This document shows, piece after piece, positions 51,519 through 60,688 of a DNA stretch of 64,000 nucleotides (positions are counted from its first letter, which is position 1; every line of letters starts with the position of its first letter). Under the pieces are notes generated by a model. That model had not been told where the DNA came from. It did no database searches and saw only the letters and a program-made list of their open reading frames with translations. Origin of the DNA: [Clostridium] citroniae WAL-17108 (GTDB lineage Bacteria > Bacillota > Clostridia > Lachnospirales > Lachnospiraceae); contig NZ_JH376427.1 of assembly GCF_000233455.1 (NCBI RefSeq), positions 183,043-247,042 on the forward strand, read 5' to 3'. The translations under genes and the position numbers were made by a program.

Positions 51519-51564
51519 TAAAGGTGGATGCCGGACACATACTTGTGTTTCGGCTCCACCTTTT
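51519..51564. terminator. Intrinsic terminator after the symporter gene
   Basis: AAAGGTGGATGCCGG and TCGGCTCCACCTTTT pair with one bulge around a 14-base loop. A T-run follows on the plus strand and an A/T-rich tract on the other, so it may also serve the convergent tandem-GntR gene. Confidence 0.8.
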
Positions 51565-51631
51565 CTGATGTATCCTTCTGGTTTACAAATTTATCTCTCC
51601 GGTTTAACGTTCCGGCTTAACGTTCCGGTCC

Positions 51632-53023
51632 TCACTCTTGATTCAGCGCTTTCATTACGGTCCTGTACATCTTTCCCACCAAAGCCTTTACCCCCCGGCT
51701 GTACAGTCCCCCATCATCACGTTCCAGCCCTTCCGCCAGCATGCGGGACGCGCCACCAGCGGTTTCGTCCAATTCAGCCAAGTGGATAAAAGGATATCCC
51801 CACAATAAAAATTCATACAATTTATCACATACCTCCCCGAATCCCATTAGGGAATGGATCCTCAGCAAACGGATCACGGAATCAAAGACCAGATAAAACA
51901 ATCCGCCAAACCGCGTCTGTTCTTCCATACAGGACTTCAGGGCTCGCTTTTCCTCCTGCTTCAGAAGTGAAAACACTGCCCCGATCACGCTGTCGCAGGT
52001 ATAATATACGATCTGGATACTGTTAAAAAACATCTGAAAATTCTTGCTGACCGCAGGCATACAAAGCTTATCCACATCCGGGGCAGAAAACATGACCCTG
52101 ATCCCCACTCCATTGACAGTATGGACCACCCCCAGGGCGCTCAGCAGTTCAACCGACCTGCGGACAGTACTGAAGGATACACTGTATGCTTCCGCGATCG
52201 CTCCATAGGAGGGGAGATAATCCCCCTCAGCATAGCCTCCTTCCAGCACGTGGCGGATCAGGTTGGATACCAGAGTATAACAGCATTGGGGCCGGTCCCG
52301 GTAGACCGTCCATTGGAACAGGGCCGGTTCAGGCACGTCCTTCTGGTCCTCCACAGATGCCAAATACTCCATAATGGCATTATAAAACTCCTTCTGCAGC
52401 TGAAAAAAGCCATGTAAGAATCCTGTCTTATCCAGATTCCGGCAGGAGGATATCATCTGTGCCCCAATGGCTTTGGCATGTTCCCCACCATAGGCAAATT
52501 CACCCATATTTTTCTGAAAACACGGAAATCTGTAATACAGAAGCGCTTCATTATACAGGTTCATAGCCAAAGGATTATCCAGACTCTTCATCATGACGTA
52601 ACAGCATCTGAGGGAGATTTCGGAAGCCTCCATACCCGGTTGGGAAATACTCCTTCCCAAAGCCTCCATCTCTTCCGCCTTAAGACGCCTGCATCCCTCC
52701 TCCAGCAAAGGCCTCAGCACCAGCAGAAGGGACTGGTTGACACCGGGCATCATATCTTTTCTGGCAAGAAAGTATTCCCTGAGTGACTGCTGTATTTCCT
52801 GGTCAGAGACATCATAGGCCACCGCGCTCTTCCTGCCCGGGGAGACATCCACATATCCCTCTTTGTTCAGCTGCACAAACGCCCTGCGAATGGTCTGCCT
52901 GGATATCCCGAACTTCTCGCACAGCTCACCGGCAGAAGGCAGGACATCCCCCTTTCTGTAATATCCGAATCGGATACGTGATGCGTAATATTCATATATT
53001 AAACGGGATTGGCTGTAATCCAA
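51632..53023 (-). CDS. Second transcriptional regulator with two GntR winged-helix domains
   Basis: The 463-residue protein has a GntR winged helix at the N-terminus (VLPSAGELCEKFGISRQTI, then LNKEGYVDVSPGRK) and a second near residues 265-330 (YLPSYGAIAEAYSVSFSTV, then LGVVHTVNGVG), each followed by a mostly helical region. The layout is the same as in the regulator at 11017-12504, and both are divergent from a double-receiver hybrid kinase. The start is a TTG at 53021-53023 with GGAGG about 9 bases upstream; no better ATG exists nearby. A TATAAT lies just upstream. It likely controls the kinase gene or a shared set of genes; the effector is unknown. Confidence 0.82.
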   Translation of the reverse strand: MDYSQSRLIYEYYASRIRFGYYRKGDVLPSAGELCEKFGISRQTIRRAFVQLNKEGYVDVSPGRKSAVAYDVSDQEIQQSLREYFLARKDMMPGVNQSLLLVLRPLLEEGCRRLKAEEMEALGRSISQPGMEASEISLRCCYVMMKSLDNPLAMNLYNEALLYYRFPCFQKNMGEFAYGGEHAKAIGAQMISSCRNLDKTGFLHGFFQLQKEFYNAIMEYLASVEDQKDVPEPALFQWTVYRDRPQCCYTLVSNLIRHVLEGGYAEGDYLPSYGAIAEAYSVSFSTVRRSVELLSALGVVHTVNGVGIRVMFSAPDVDKLCMPAVSKNFQMFFNSIQIVYYTCDSVIGAVFSLLKQEEKRALKSCMEEQTRFGGLFYLVFDSVIRLLRIHSLMGFGEVCDKLYEFLLWGYPFIHLAELDETAGGASRMLAEGLERDDGGLYSRGVKALVGKMYRTVMKALNQE

Positions 53024-53090
53024 TGCAGACCCTCCTTCAAACGTATTTTGAGATATTATAGCATTTATTCTTTGATTCTGCCACGGTCTC

Positions 53091-53119
53091 TTGTTATTTC
53101 ATGGAATTTTTGATATAAT
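53091..53119 (+). promoter_or_regulatory. Predicted promoter of the PAS-type hybrid kinase gene
   Basis: TTGTTA (53091-53096) and a perfect TATAAT (53114-53119) are 17 bases apart, about 45 bases before the kinase start. Confidence 0.7.
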
Positions 53120-53164
53120 ACTTCAAATGTATACTTATGAACAAGGTTGTGGGAGTATGAGACT

Positions 53165-55561
53165 ATGAATGAACATGCAAACGACACTTATGCAGGGTCT
53201 CCCGGCGGACCCTTATCCACATATTACGAATATAACACCCTGATGCGGCTGTTAGGTGTCAGCGTGAGCAAGCATCTGCTGGATGAACACTACACCGTTA
53301 TCTGGGCCAATGATTTTTATTATCAGCTGATCGGCTGGTCAAAAGACGAGTATGAAGATATTTTCCATAACCAGTGTGACCTTTATTACAGGGAAGATCC
53401 GGAAGAATGGGCGCGGCTGACAGCCACGGTGGTGGAGGCAAGGAACACCAACCAAAGCGGCTACAGTCTGATATCACGTATTCGCCGGAAAGACGGCCAG
53501 TATATATGGGTGAAATTTTCCACAGCATTTGCGGATGAGTATGTAAACGGCTGTCAGGTTGCCTACACCAGTATTACCAATATTGACGACCTGGTGCGTA
53601 TTCAAAAGGAGCAGTCGGTTACCTATAATAATCTTCCCGGCTTCGCGGCCAAATTCATGGTGGAGGGCAGGGACCTGCAGCTTCTGGAGGCCAATGACCG
53701 ATTCCGCGGATTTTTTGGCTGTGACAGCCTTTCCTGCGGTCTGTCCAACTGTATGACGGAAAAAAACAAACTCACCTTTGAACAGAACCTGCCCCTGATG
53801 CAAGCGGGCAGATCCGTCCATTTTACGCTGGAAGCCCGTAATAAGGAGGGGAACAGTGTGTGGCTCCAGGTCAACGGTGACTGTATCGACTGGGTGAACG
53901 GCCGCCCGTTTTACCTTATCATCTACATTGATATTACAGACATCACCGAGCAGAAGGAACTTCAAAAGCAGCTGGAAGAGCGCTCTGAGATGTTAAAAAA
54001 TGCCCTCAAGGAAGCCGAGCGGGCCAACCGGGCCAAGTCTGACTTTCTTTCCAGTATGTCCCATGACATACGGACTCCTATGAACGCCATTGTGGGGATG
54101 ACGGAGATCGCCTTTGCCCACCTGAATGACCCTGAAAAGGTGGGCAGCTGTTTGAAAAAGATCTCCCTGTCCAGCCAGCACCTGCTGGGCCTGATCAACG
54201 ATGTTCTGGACATGTCCAAGATTGAAAGCGGAAAAATGGCCCTGCGGTATGATTCCATGAATCTCCCCGAAGTCATGGAAAATGTGATCGCCATTGTACA
54301 GCCCATGCTAAAATCCCGCAAACAGCTTTTTTCCATCCAGCTAAAGAACATAGTGCACGAACAATTTTCCTGTGACACCCTCCGTCTGCGGCAGATCCTC
54401 ATTAACATCCTGTCCAATGCCTCCAAATTCACTCCCAGCCAGGGACGGATCACAATAAATATAGAGGAGATCCCCTCGGAAACCAGCGGTGAAACGCAGA
54501 TGATATTTACCTTCACCGACACGGGAATCGGTATGAAGCCGGAGTTCCTGGATCATATTTTTGACGCGTTCACAAGGGAACGGGACGGACGGGTGGACAA
54601 AACCGAAGGCAGCGGCCTTGGCATGGCCATCACACAAAAGATAGTGGAATTAATGGGCGGAACCATTACTGTTGAAAGCCAGTGGGAAAAGGGAACCAGG
54701 TTCACGGTAAGCCTCCCTCTCCGCATTGAAGACCAATCCATGGAGCAGTGGGAATTTCCTCCGCTAAGGATCCTGGTTGCAGATGATGACACCATTATGT
54801 GTGAATATACGATTCATCTCCTGGAGGGCTTGGGAATCCATGCCACCTGTGTCACCAGCGGTGAAGAAGCCCTGGAACAGGCTATAACGGCCCACCGGCA
54901 TAACCGGGACTTTGACGCCGTGATCGCGGATTGGAAAATGCCCGGAATGGATGGCCTGGAAACCATGAAAAAGATCCGGGAACAGGTCAGCCGCGATGTG
55001 CCGGTCCTGATCGTCTCCGCCTATGATTGGGCTGAAATTGAGGAGCCCGCAATTGCCGCAGGCGTAAATGGCTTCCTGCCAAAGCCCCTGTTTCCCTCCA
55101 CCCTCATGAGAGGACTGAACAGGTATGTCCTTGGGCGTGATCCTGCTTCCGGCCAAAGAGACAGGGAGCGCCGGTATGATTTTACGGGAAGCACCATCCT
55201 GGTGGTGGAGGATAACGAGTTGAACCGTGAAATCGCAGTGGAACTGCTGACCGCTGTGGGCGCCAGGGTAGAGGCGGCATGTGACGGCGCCCAGGGCGTG
55301 GAAGCATTTTCCCACTCTCCTCTTCATTCCTGTGATCTCATCCTCATGGATATCCAGATGCCTGTCATGGACGGATATACCGCAACCCGGCTGATACGGG
55401 AACTTCCCCGGGAGGACGCGGCCACCGTACCGATCCTGGCCATGACCGCCGATGCCTTTGCCGAGGACATCCAGGCTGCCAGGGAAGCCGGAATGGACAG
55501 CCATATCGCAAAGCCGCTGGACATAGCGGAACTAAAGCAAACGATCAGCCGCTTCCTATAG
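53165..55561 (+). CDS. PAS-containing hybrid sensor histidine kinase with two receiver domains
   Basis: From ATG at 53165 (GGGAG 9 bases upstream; the frame opens six codons earlier at a TTG) the protein is 798 residues with no membrane segment. It has two PAS domains (YTVIWANDFYYQLIGWSKDEY and LLEANDRFRGFFG), HisKA with His300 (SMSHDIRTPMNAIVGMT), a HATPase domain (ILINILSNASKFTP, GSGLGMAI) and two receivers with Asp589 (IADWKMPGMDG) and Asp729 (LMDIQMPVMDG). The kinase core is very similar to that at 12679, but the sensor is cytoplasmic PAS instead of extracellular dCache. It is divergent from the second tandem-GntR regulator. No output or HPt domain is attached. Confidence 0.9.
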   Translation: MNEHANDTYAGSPGGPLSTYYEYNTLMRLLGVSVSKHLLDEHYTVIWANDFYYQLIGWSKDEYEDIFHNQCDLYYREDPEEWARLTATVVEARNTNQSGYSLISRIRRKDGQYIWVKFSTAFADEYVNGCQVAYTSITNIDDLVRIQKEQSVTYNNLPGFAAKFMVEGRDLQLLEANDRFRGFFGCDSLSCGLSNCMTEKNKLTFEQNLPLMQAGRSVHFTLEARNKEGNSVWLQVNGDCIDWVNGRPFYLIIYIDITDITEQKELQKQLEERSEMLKNALKEAERANRAKSDFLSSMSHDIRTPMNAIVGMTEIAFAHLNDPEKVGSCLKKISLSSQHLLGLINDVLDMSKIESGKMALRYDSMNLPEVMENVIAIVQPMLKSRKQLFSIQLKNIVHEQFSCDTLRLRQILINILSNASKFTPSQGRITINIEEIPSETSGETQMIFTFTDTGIGMKPEFLDHIFDAFTRERDGRVDKTEGSGLGMAITQKIVELMGGTITVESQWEKGTRFTVSLPLRIEDQSMEQWEFPPLRILVADDDTIMCEYTIHLLEGLGIHATCVTSGEEALEQAITAHRHNRDFDAVIADWKMPGMDGLETMKKIREQVSRDVPVLIVSAYDWAEIEEPAIAAGVNGFLPKPLFPSTLMRGLNRYVLGRDPASGQRDRERRYDFTGSTILVVEDNELNREIAVELLTAVGARVEAACDGAQGVEAFSHSPLHSCDLILMDIQMPVMDGYTATRLIRELPREDAATVPILAMTADAFAEDIQAAREAGMDSHIAKPLDIAELKQTISRFL

Positions 55562-55572
55562 CGCAATACTAT

Positions 55573-55608
55573 TAAAAGCCCCCGGCATGTCACATCCGGG
55601 AGCTTTTA
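55573..55608. terminator. Bidirectional intrinsic terminator
   Basis: TAAAAGCCCCCGG and CCGGGAGCTTTTA form a stem with one mismatched position and a loop of about 9 bases, flanked by A- and T-runs. It lies between the hybrid kinase and the convergent L,D-transpeptidase gene. Confidence 0.8.
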
Positions 55609-55622
55609 GTTTGTTGTCTCCA

Positions 55623-56201
55623 TTAAGGACCGATGGTAACCGGCACTCCCACGTTACAGTACTGCCACAGCGTATCCATAACATCATTGGTCACGGCAAT
55701 ACATCCCGCAGTGCCGCCTCCCTGTTCTCCATGTATTTCAATGGCTCCGCCCAAAGGCGTATCCCAGGGCGGCTTTTCTCCCGCCTTGTTTGCGTCCACA
55801 ATGGCCTGGTACTGTTCCTGATTGATCAGACCGTCCGCAAGGCCTCTCTCAGCATCCTCAATATTTGGATAAGACAACCCCAATGCCAGATAATACTGAC
55901 TTTTGTCATTCATGGTGCACACATAGAACTTGCCTGAAGGGGTGATCTCATCCCCCTGCTGCACTTTGTCCCCTGTGGCCGATTCCCTGCCCAGTTTAGC
56001 CGGCCATGTACCGATCACAGCACTGTAACGGTTCAGGGTCACTGTGTTTTCTTTTTTGCTTACATAGATATTGATACCGTTCACAGACGGTTGATAAACC
56101 GCCCCCGGCCCTGCCTGTCCGGCCATGGCGCTTACAGGGGCTGCTGCCCACAATGCCAGGGACAGTATCCCCAGCCCCAGACGTTTACGGATATTCCTCA
56201 T
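55623..56201 (-). CDS. Small secreted L,D-transpeptidase (YkuD)
   Basis: The 192-residue protein has a cleavable signal peptide (about residues 1-27, ending VSAMA) and a YkuD domain with AIEIHGEQGGGTAGCIAVTN, nucleophile Cys167. The usual SHGC motif reads TAGC here, a known variant (ErfK/YbiS-like families with GGxxxGCI). It probably acts on cell-wall peptides outside the membrane. It stands alone. Compared with the enzyme at 42544 it lacks the peptidoglycan-binding modules. Confidence 0.9.
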   Translation of the reverse strand: MRNIRKRLGLGILSLALWAAAPVSAMAGQAGPGAVYQPSVNGINIYVSKKENTVTLNRYSAVIGTWPAKLGRESATGDKVQQGDEITPSGKFYVCTMNDKSQYYLALGLSYPNIEDAERGLADGLINQEQYQAIVDANKAGEKPPWDTPLGGAIEIHGEQGGGTAGCIAVTNDVMDTLWQYCNVGVPVTIGP

Positions 56202-56291
56202 ATACGCTCTCCTTATACGGTTTTATGCCTGGGGCAATTATACCACATGAACCAGAAAATGGAATTGACGTAATAAAATTGAAAGGAAATC

Positions 56292-57050
56292 CTAAGCTTT
56301 TTCCCCATATCCAAGTTTTGGAAGCACATTCATAGGATAATCCAGGATCACAAGGGACGCCTCTTTATCCAGATAGTGCTCCTGCTTATGTATGATCACG
56401 ATATGGCTTCCTGTAAAATACTTGATATACTGCCTGAATACCTCGGAGGCCATGGTTGTTCCAAGGAGCAGCAACACATCTGCCTTAGTGATCTCCTCCG
56501 TGGTCTTTGTCATGTTCTGGCTGTCCACCATCTCTCCCACCAGGGATATCATGGGCCTTACAGGGATATTACAGGTTTCACAGATAGGGACCCGCCTGGC
56601 GTTCATGATATAGGACAAAGGATACTTTTTCTTACACCTGGGACACTGGTTCTGATAAATGCTCCCGTGGAGATTGACCACTTGGCGGCAGCCTCCCCTG
56701 CGGGGGCTGTCGTAAATGTTGCTGTCGATCACGCACTGAAGTTTCCCGTCCCGCTCCATGGCCGCCAAAGCCGGGCCGGTGGGAGTGTCCCTGGGTGCGT
56801 TGTGCAGCATTTCATTTTTGTAAAACTCAAAAAACTGTTCCGGACGGGTATTGTAGAATGCGCTGGAATACATCTCCTCCACACCATAACCGTACCGGTT
56901 CTCAATGTCATAGGCTTTATCCTGCTTCTTAATGCCTATAAAACCGCCCTCTTCCATCATACCGGAGCCACAGAGCGCCACTGTATAGGTACTGTCATCC
57001 AGAATTCTCCTCAAATGAGATATTTTCTCATGAGTTTTTTTCTCATTCAT
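56292..57050 (-). CDS. Atypical SIR2-family (sirtuin-like) protein
   Basis: From ATG at 57048-57050 (GGAGG 7 bases upstream; the frame opens 17 codons earlier) the protein is 252 residues. The sirtuin outline is present: ALCGSGMMEEGG at the NAD-binding loop, LHGS with the catalytic His, a four-cysteine zinc site (CPRC and CETC) and LLLLGTTMASEVF near the end. Two core motifs differ from the norm: GAGxSxxSGIPDFR is replaced by CGSGMMEEGGF, and TQNID reads DSNIY, losing the Gln and Asp. Its activity may be altered or absent. It may be a deacylase, an ADP-ribosyl-related enzyme or a sensor. Confidence 0.82.
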   Translation of the reverse strand: MNEKKTHEKISHLRRILDDSTYTVALCGSGMMEEGGFIGIKKQDKAYDIENRYGYGVEEMYSSAFYNTRPEQFFEFYKNEMLHNAPRDTPTGPALAAMERDGKLQCVIDSNIYDSPRRGGCRQVVNLHGSIYQNQCPRCKKKYPLSYIMNARRVPICETCNIPVRPMISLVGEMVDSQNMTKTTEEITKADVLLLLGTTMASEVFRQYIKYFTGSHIVIIHKQEHYLDKEASLVILDYPMNVLPKLGYGEKA

Positions 57051-57170
57051 AGTGATACCTCCTTCCGGCTGCCCGAAATCATCTTCCGGGAAGATTACCA
57101 TTGTATCTTATTATCACTATTATATAATTTTTTCCAGATAATTACCACAGTTTTCGGCGCATTTATCATA

Positions 57171-58103
57171 CTATTGACAATTTTTTTTAACATTTTCTTT
57201 CTTCTCAACCCGCGAATAAAGAAGAACACCCCCGATTGTAACCGCTCCCCCCATGATTTGAAGCGGTTTTGGCACTTCGTTAAAAAGGAAAAGGGCAAAC
57301 AAAGCGGCCACGGCAGGCTCACACAGCTTGGAAGCAGATACAAAGGAGGGGGAGAGGAATTTAAGGCACCAGCTGAAAATGCTGTGCCCTAACAGGGTGG
57401 AGCATACGCTGAGAAGGAATCCCACCATCACGGAACGCATACCGTACCCTGTAAACGCCAACCCGCTGGCAGCAGTGGCAAGTCCCAGGGCCAGGGCGCA
57501 GAACACATATACAATATAGGTGTAAATCGTGGTGGACATATAGCCTCTGACCTGACGCCCGATCAGGGTATACACGGAACAGAATATGGCAGCTGCCAGG
57601 GCCAGGATATCCCCAAACAGGTGGTCTCCTCCTGATGAATAATCGGAAAACGCAACGAGCATGCTCCCGCCAACGGTCACAAAAATCGTTCCCACCGCTG
57701 CCAGGGAAACCTTTCCTTTTAAAAAGAGTGCGTATCCCATGGCCACCCATATGACCTCTGTACATGAAATTGCAGTGGAGCTGGCCACCGAGGTCATGGT
57801 CAGGGATTCAAACCATGAGGTGAAATGCAGGGCCAGGAACAGACCGCTGGCAGCGCACAGCAGTACGGTCCTTCTGTTGGCCCCCATCAGTTCCTGCCTG
57901 CATTCCTTTTTTCCCAAAACCACCGGAGTCATAAGCACAACGGTCCACGCAAGCCTGTAAAAGGCTGTGACAACAGATGGCGCCTGGGAATATTTAACAA
58001 AAATAGCCGATAAGGAGATACCGGCTATTCCGATCACGATCATTATCAACGGATGTTTTTCTAAAAATTTCATCTGGGGTACCCTGCCTTTATTCTTGGT
58101 CAT
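57171..58103 (-). CDS. EamA/DMT-superfamily exporter
   Basis: The 310-residue protein has ten membrane spans in two EamA repeats (first: AIFVKYSQAPSVVTAFYRLAW; second begins GDILALAAAIFCSVYTLIGRQV). These transporters export amino acids, nucleotides or other metabolites. The first ATG (58103) has only a weak ribosome site; the Met ten codons later (58073) is an alternative start. It lies 112 bases downstream of the NarL-type regulator gene on the same strand, so co-transcription is possible but not clear. Confidence 0.88.
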   Translation of the reverse strand: MTKNKGRVPQMKFLEKHPLIMIVIGIAGISLSAIFVKYSQAPSVVTAFYRLAWTVVLMTPVVLGKKECRQELMGANRRTVLLCAASGLFLALHFTSWFESLTMTSVASSTAISCTEVIWVAMGYALFLKGKVSLAAVGTIFVTVGGSMLVAFSDYSSGGDHLFGDILALAAAIFCSVYTLIGRQVRGYMSTTIYTYIVYVFCALALGLATAASGLAFTGYGMRSVMVGFLLSVCSTLLGHSIFSWCLKFLSPSFVSASKLCEPAVAALFALFLFNEVPKPLQIMGGAVTIGGVLLYSRVEKKENVKKNCQ

Positions 58104-58215
58104 TGCCGTTATTCTACCACAATCCCCTTACACAGTCCAGATGAAAGTGATTTTAAGATCACGGATCATCCCGCCCATAGCTTTGACCGCTGCTCATGGT
58201 ATATAGAAGCGCAGT

Positions 58216-58848
58216 CTAATCCAGATTGTTCTTCACTGCAAAAACAGCCAGCTGGGTACGGTCCTTCAGTTTCAGCTTTTCTAAGAGACGGGAGATATTA
58301 TTGCGCACAGTGCCCTCCGCCAGGAAAAGCTCTGCCGCGATCTCCCGGTTGTCCATGCCCTGGGCCACAAGCCGCATGATATCCCGCTCCCTGGGCGTAA
58401 GGTCCATGGCCTGATCCGGCCTAAAACCCGAGGGCGCCATCTGTCGGCGCATGCCTTCAAATACGCTTCCTCCAAACACCCGGATACCGGCGCATACTGT
58501 TTTTACGGACTGGATAACCTTATCGTCCTCCATCTCCTTTAGGATGTACCCATCCGCCCCGCTGCACACAGCCGCGTCCACCGTCTCCCTGTCATCAAAA
58601 GTGGTGAGCACCAGGACCTTGATATCCGGAAACTCCTCCTTGATCTTTGCAATTCCGTAGCTTCCATCATACTGGGGCATGCGCATATCCATCAGAACCA
58701 CATCCGGCTTCACCTTCCTGCATAGCTGCCATGCCTCCCTGCCGTCCGCTGCCAATCCGGCCACCTGAATGTCACTGTCCTGCTCTAGGATTGCCTTAAG
58801 CCCTTGTCTCAGTATCTGGATATCATCAGCGATCACTACCTTTATCAT
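58216..58848 (-). CDS. NarL/LuxR-type response regulator
   Basis: The 210-residue protein has a receiver domain (IKVVIADDIQILRQGL, phospho-acceptor Asp54 in VLMDMRMPQYDG) and a C-terminal LuxR helix-turn-helix (LTPRERDIMRLVAQGMDNREIAAELFLAEGTVRNNI). The GGGGGA site precedes ATG at 58848. It lies 26 bases after the kinase gene and forms a two-component pair with it. Possible targets are the adjacent EamA exporter or the large membrane protein upstream. Confidence 0.93.
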   Translation of the reverse strand: MIKVVIADDIQILRQGLKAILEQDSDIQVAGLAADGREAWQLCRKVKPDVVLMDMRMPQYDGSYGIAKIKEEFPDIKVLVLTTFDDRETVDAAVCSGADGYILKEMEDDKVIQSVKTVCAGIRVFGGSVFEGMRRQMAPSGFRPDQAMDLTPRERDIMRLVAQGMDNREIAAELFLAEGTVRNNISRLLEKLKLKDRTQLAVFAVKNNLD

Positions 58849-58874
58849 AAAATCCCCCTCTCTTTTATCTGCCG

Positions 58875-60557
58875 CTACGCGGACTCCCTATCCCGCAGGG
58901 GCAGATTGATATAAATCTGAAAACCTTCCCCTATTCCGGATATGGTTCTAACCTTGCCCCCAGCCCGTTCCACCCTCCGGCGGATACCGCTCAATCCATT
59001 GCCCTCCTCTATGCTGCTGCATCCCTGGCCGTTGTCAAATATATAGAAGTTAAGACTGCTGCTGAATTTGAGGATCACATCCATATGGGTGGCTTCTGCA
59101 TACTTGAGACAATTGGTGATCGCTTCCCGGAGGCTTTCATACACAACAGGCGACAGATAAGAATACTCCTGTTTGTCCTCGCCCTGTATTTCCACCTCCA
59201 CCTCGATCTCCTTTACGCTTGCGGCCAGCTGGTAGACGCCCTGTGTGATCAGTCCATAGGATTCTCCCTGCCTGAGATTGTTAATGGAACAGCGCAGCTG
59301 GCGGATACCACTTCCTGCCAATTCCTGGGCCTGAGACAGATATTCTCCCGTACCAGCGCCCGTGCCCCCGCTTTCGTAATCGATACGGATCAGCTTTAAC
59401 AGGGAATTGATCATGGTCAGGGTATGACCGGCTGTGTCGTGTACCTCCTGTGCAATGCGGTTGCGTTCCTGTTCAATAGCCAGTTTCTGGTTGGATACTG
59501 CCAGCTCTCTTCCCTGCTCCAAAAGCTGATAATATCGTCCCACATCCGAGAACATCACAGTTCCTGCCACGATCTTCCCCTTTTTATCACAGCAGTTGTA
59601 ATGTTTGACTTCCAGTTTCCGTTTCTCATGCCCGTCATCCAGGGTAAGGACCGTGCTGCCTGCCACGGGATCTTGGGTGTCCGATATGCCGGGGTGACGG
59701 AGGCCCGTCCCCGGCTCTCCATCCACCCGGATCCCCCTGTCCTTTAGCATGTTCCACATCTCCTTTGCTTCATCGCCGTTCCTCAATCCAAACCACGTTT
59801 TCACGGCTTCATTGCAGTATGTAATCTTCCCCCTTTGGTTGTACACCACCACCCCTTCTGAAATCGTATCAAAGATCTGTTCATAGGCCATGGTATTCAC
59901 ATCCAGAAAATCATAGCGGAAAACGGCCAGCAGCATCAGGATGCTGGACAGGGCAAATGCCGGGGGCGTCAGGTCAAAACCGCTCCTGACCAGTCCAGTC
60001 ATGTAGAGCAGGTTAAACCCAAGCGGTACTGCGGCCGACAAAAGGATCACTGCCATGTGGGACAATGCCACCCGGTTCTTTTTAAACGTCATTAGTACCA
60101 CCGCCATGCCAGCCAGTACGCAAAGGTATGTGTATGCCATATGAATATAGAACACAGGGCCATAGACCACCTGTTCCACTTCAAACATGATATAGAACAG
60201 GTGGTGATATTCATTGGTGAGAAGAATGGAATAATTCACGGCGGAAATGCCAAACAGAAGACTCTCCGCCCAATGGTTTAATTTCCTTTTACTGTACAAA
60301 AAAGCAAATTCCAGCCAGGCAGGGCCAATAAAACTAATGCCCAGATAGGAAATAACATAAGCCAGGTACTTCATTCCCCGATTCATGGGAAGGGCAGAAA
60401 ACAATTGGGGAATGCACCATATTATGATAAGGAGCTGGCATACCGCCAGGGCTCCCGTGGTCTTGTTTTTATCCGCCTTTATGATCAGCCATCCCGATGT
60501 ATAGAGAGACAGGCCAATGGCTAAAAGATATGCGGTCCTCAGCATGATATCCAACAT
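58875..60557 (-). CDS. Seven-helix/PAS sensor histidine kinase (NarX/DesK class)
   Basis: The 560-residue protein has seven to eight N-terminal membrane helices (to about 225) of the 7TM histidine-kinase type, a PAS domain (IFDTISEGVVVYNQRGKITYCNEAV), a HisKA_3 domain with His373 in AQEVHDTAGHTLTM, and a HATPase domain (ESLREAITNCLKYAEATH, DNGQGCSS, GNGLSGIRRRV). ATG at 60555-60557 has GGAGG 8 bases upstream. It pairs with the NarL-type regulator 26 bases downstream. The ligand is probably detected within or at the membrane; it cannot be named. Confidence 0.92.
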   Translation of the reverse strand: MLDIMLRTAYLLAIGLSLYTSGWLIIKADKNKTTGALAVCQLLIIIWCIPQLFSALPMNRGMKYLAYVISYLGISFIGPAWLEFAFLYSKRKLNHWAESLLFGISAVNYSILLTNEYHHLFYIMFEVEQVVYGPVFYIHMAYTYLCVLAGMAVVLMTFKKNRVALSHMAVILLSAAVPLGFNLLYMTGLVRSGFDLTPPAFALSSILMLLAVFRYDFLDVNTMAYEQIFDTISEGVVVYNQRGKITYCNEAVKTWFGLRNGDEAKEMWNMLKDRGIRVDGEPGTGLRHPGISDTQDPVAGSTVLTLDDGHEKRKLEVKHYNCCDKKGKIVAGTVMFSDVGRYYQLLEQGRELAVSNQKLAIEQERNRIAQEVHDTAGHTLTMINSLLKLIRIDYESGGTGAGTGEYLSQAQELAGSGIRQLRCSINNLRQGESYGLITQGVYQLAASVKEIEVEVEIQGEDKQEYSYLSPVVYESLREAITNCLKYAEATHMDVILKFSSSLNFYIFDNGQGCSSIEEGNGLSGIRRRVERAGGKVRTISGIGEGFQIYINLPLRDRESA

Positions 60558-60688
60558 GTTCCAAACCTCCTTGGGTATGATCCCCTCTGCAAAAAGGCAG
60601 ACAACAGGACAGGCCGCTGTGCACAGTCTGCATACACGATTGGTCTGTCCCTTTGATTATAGCCTTATAACGATAGTGTGTCAAAAGA

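Noticed and set aside
56376..57392. Open frame of 338 codons on the plus strand
   Set aside because: It is antisense to the sirtuin-like and EamA genes, both of which have clear family motifs.
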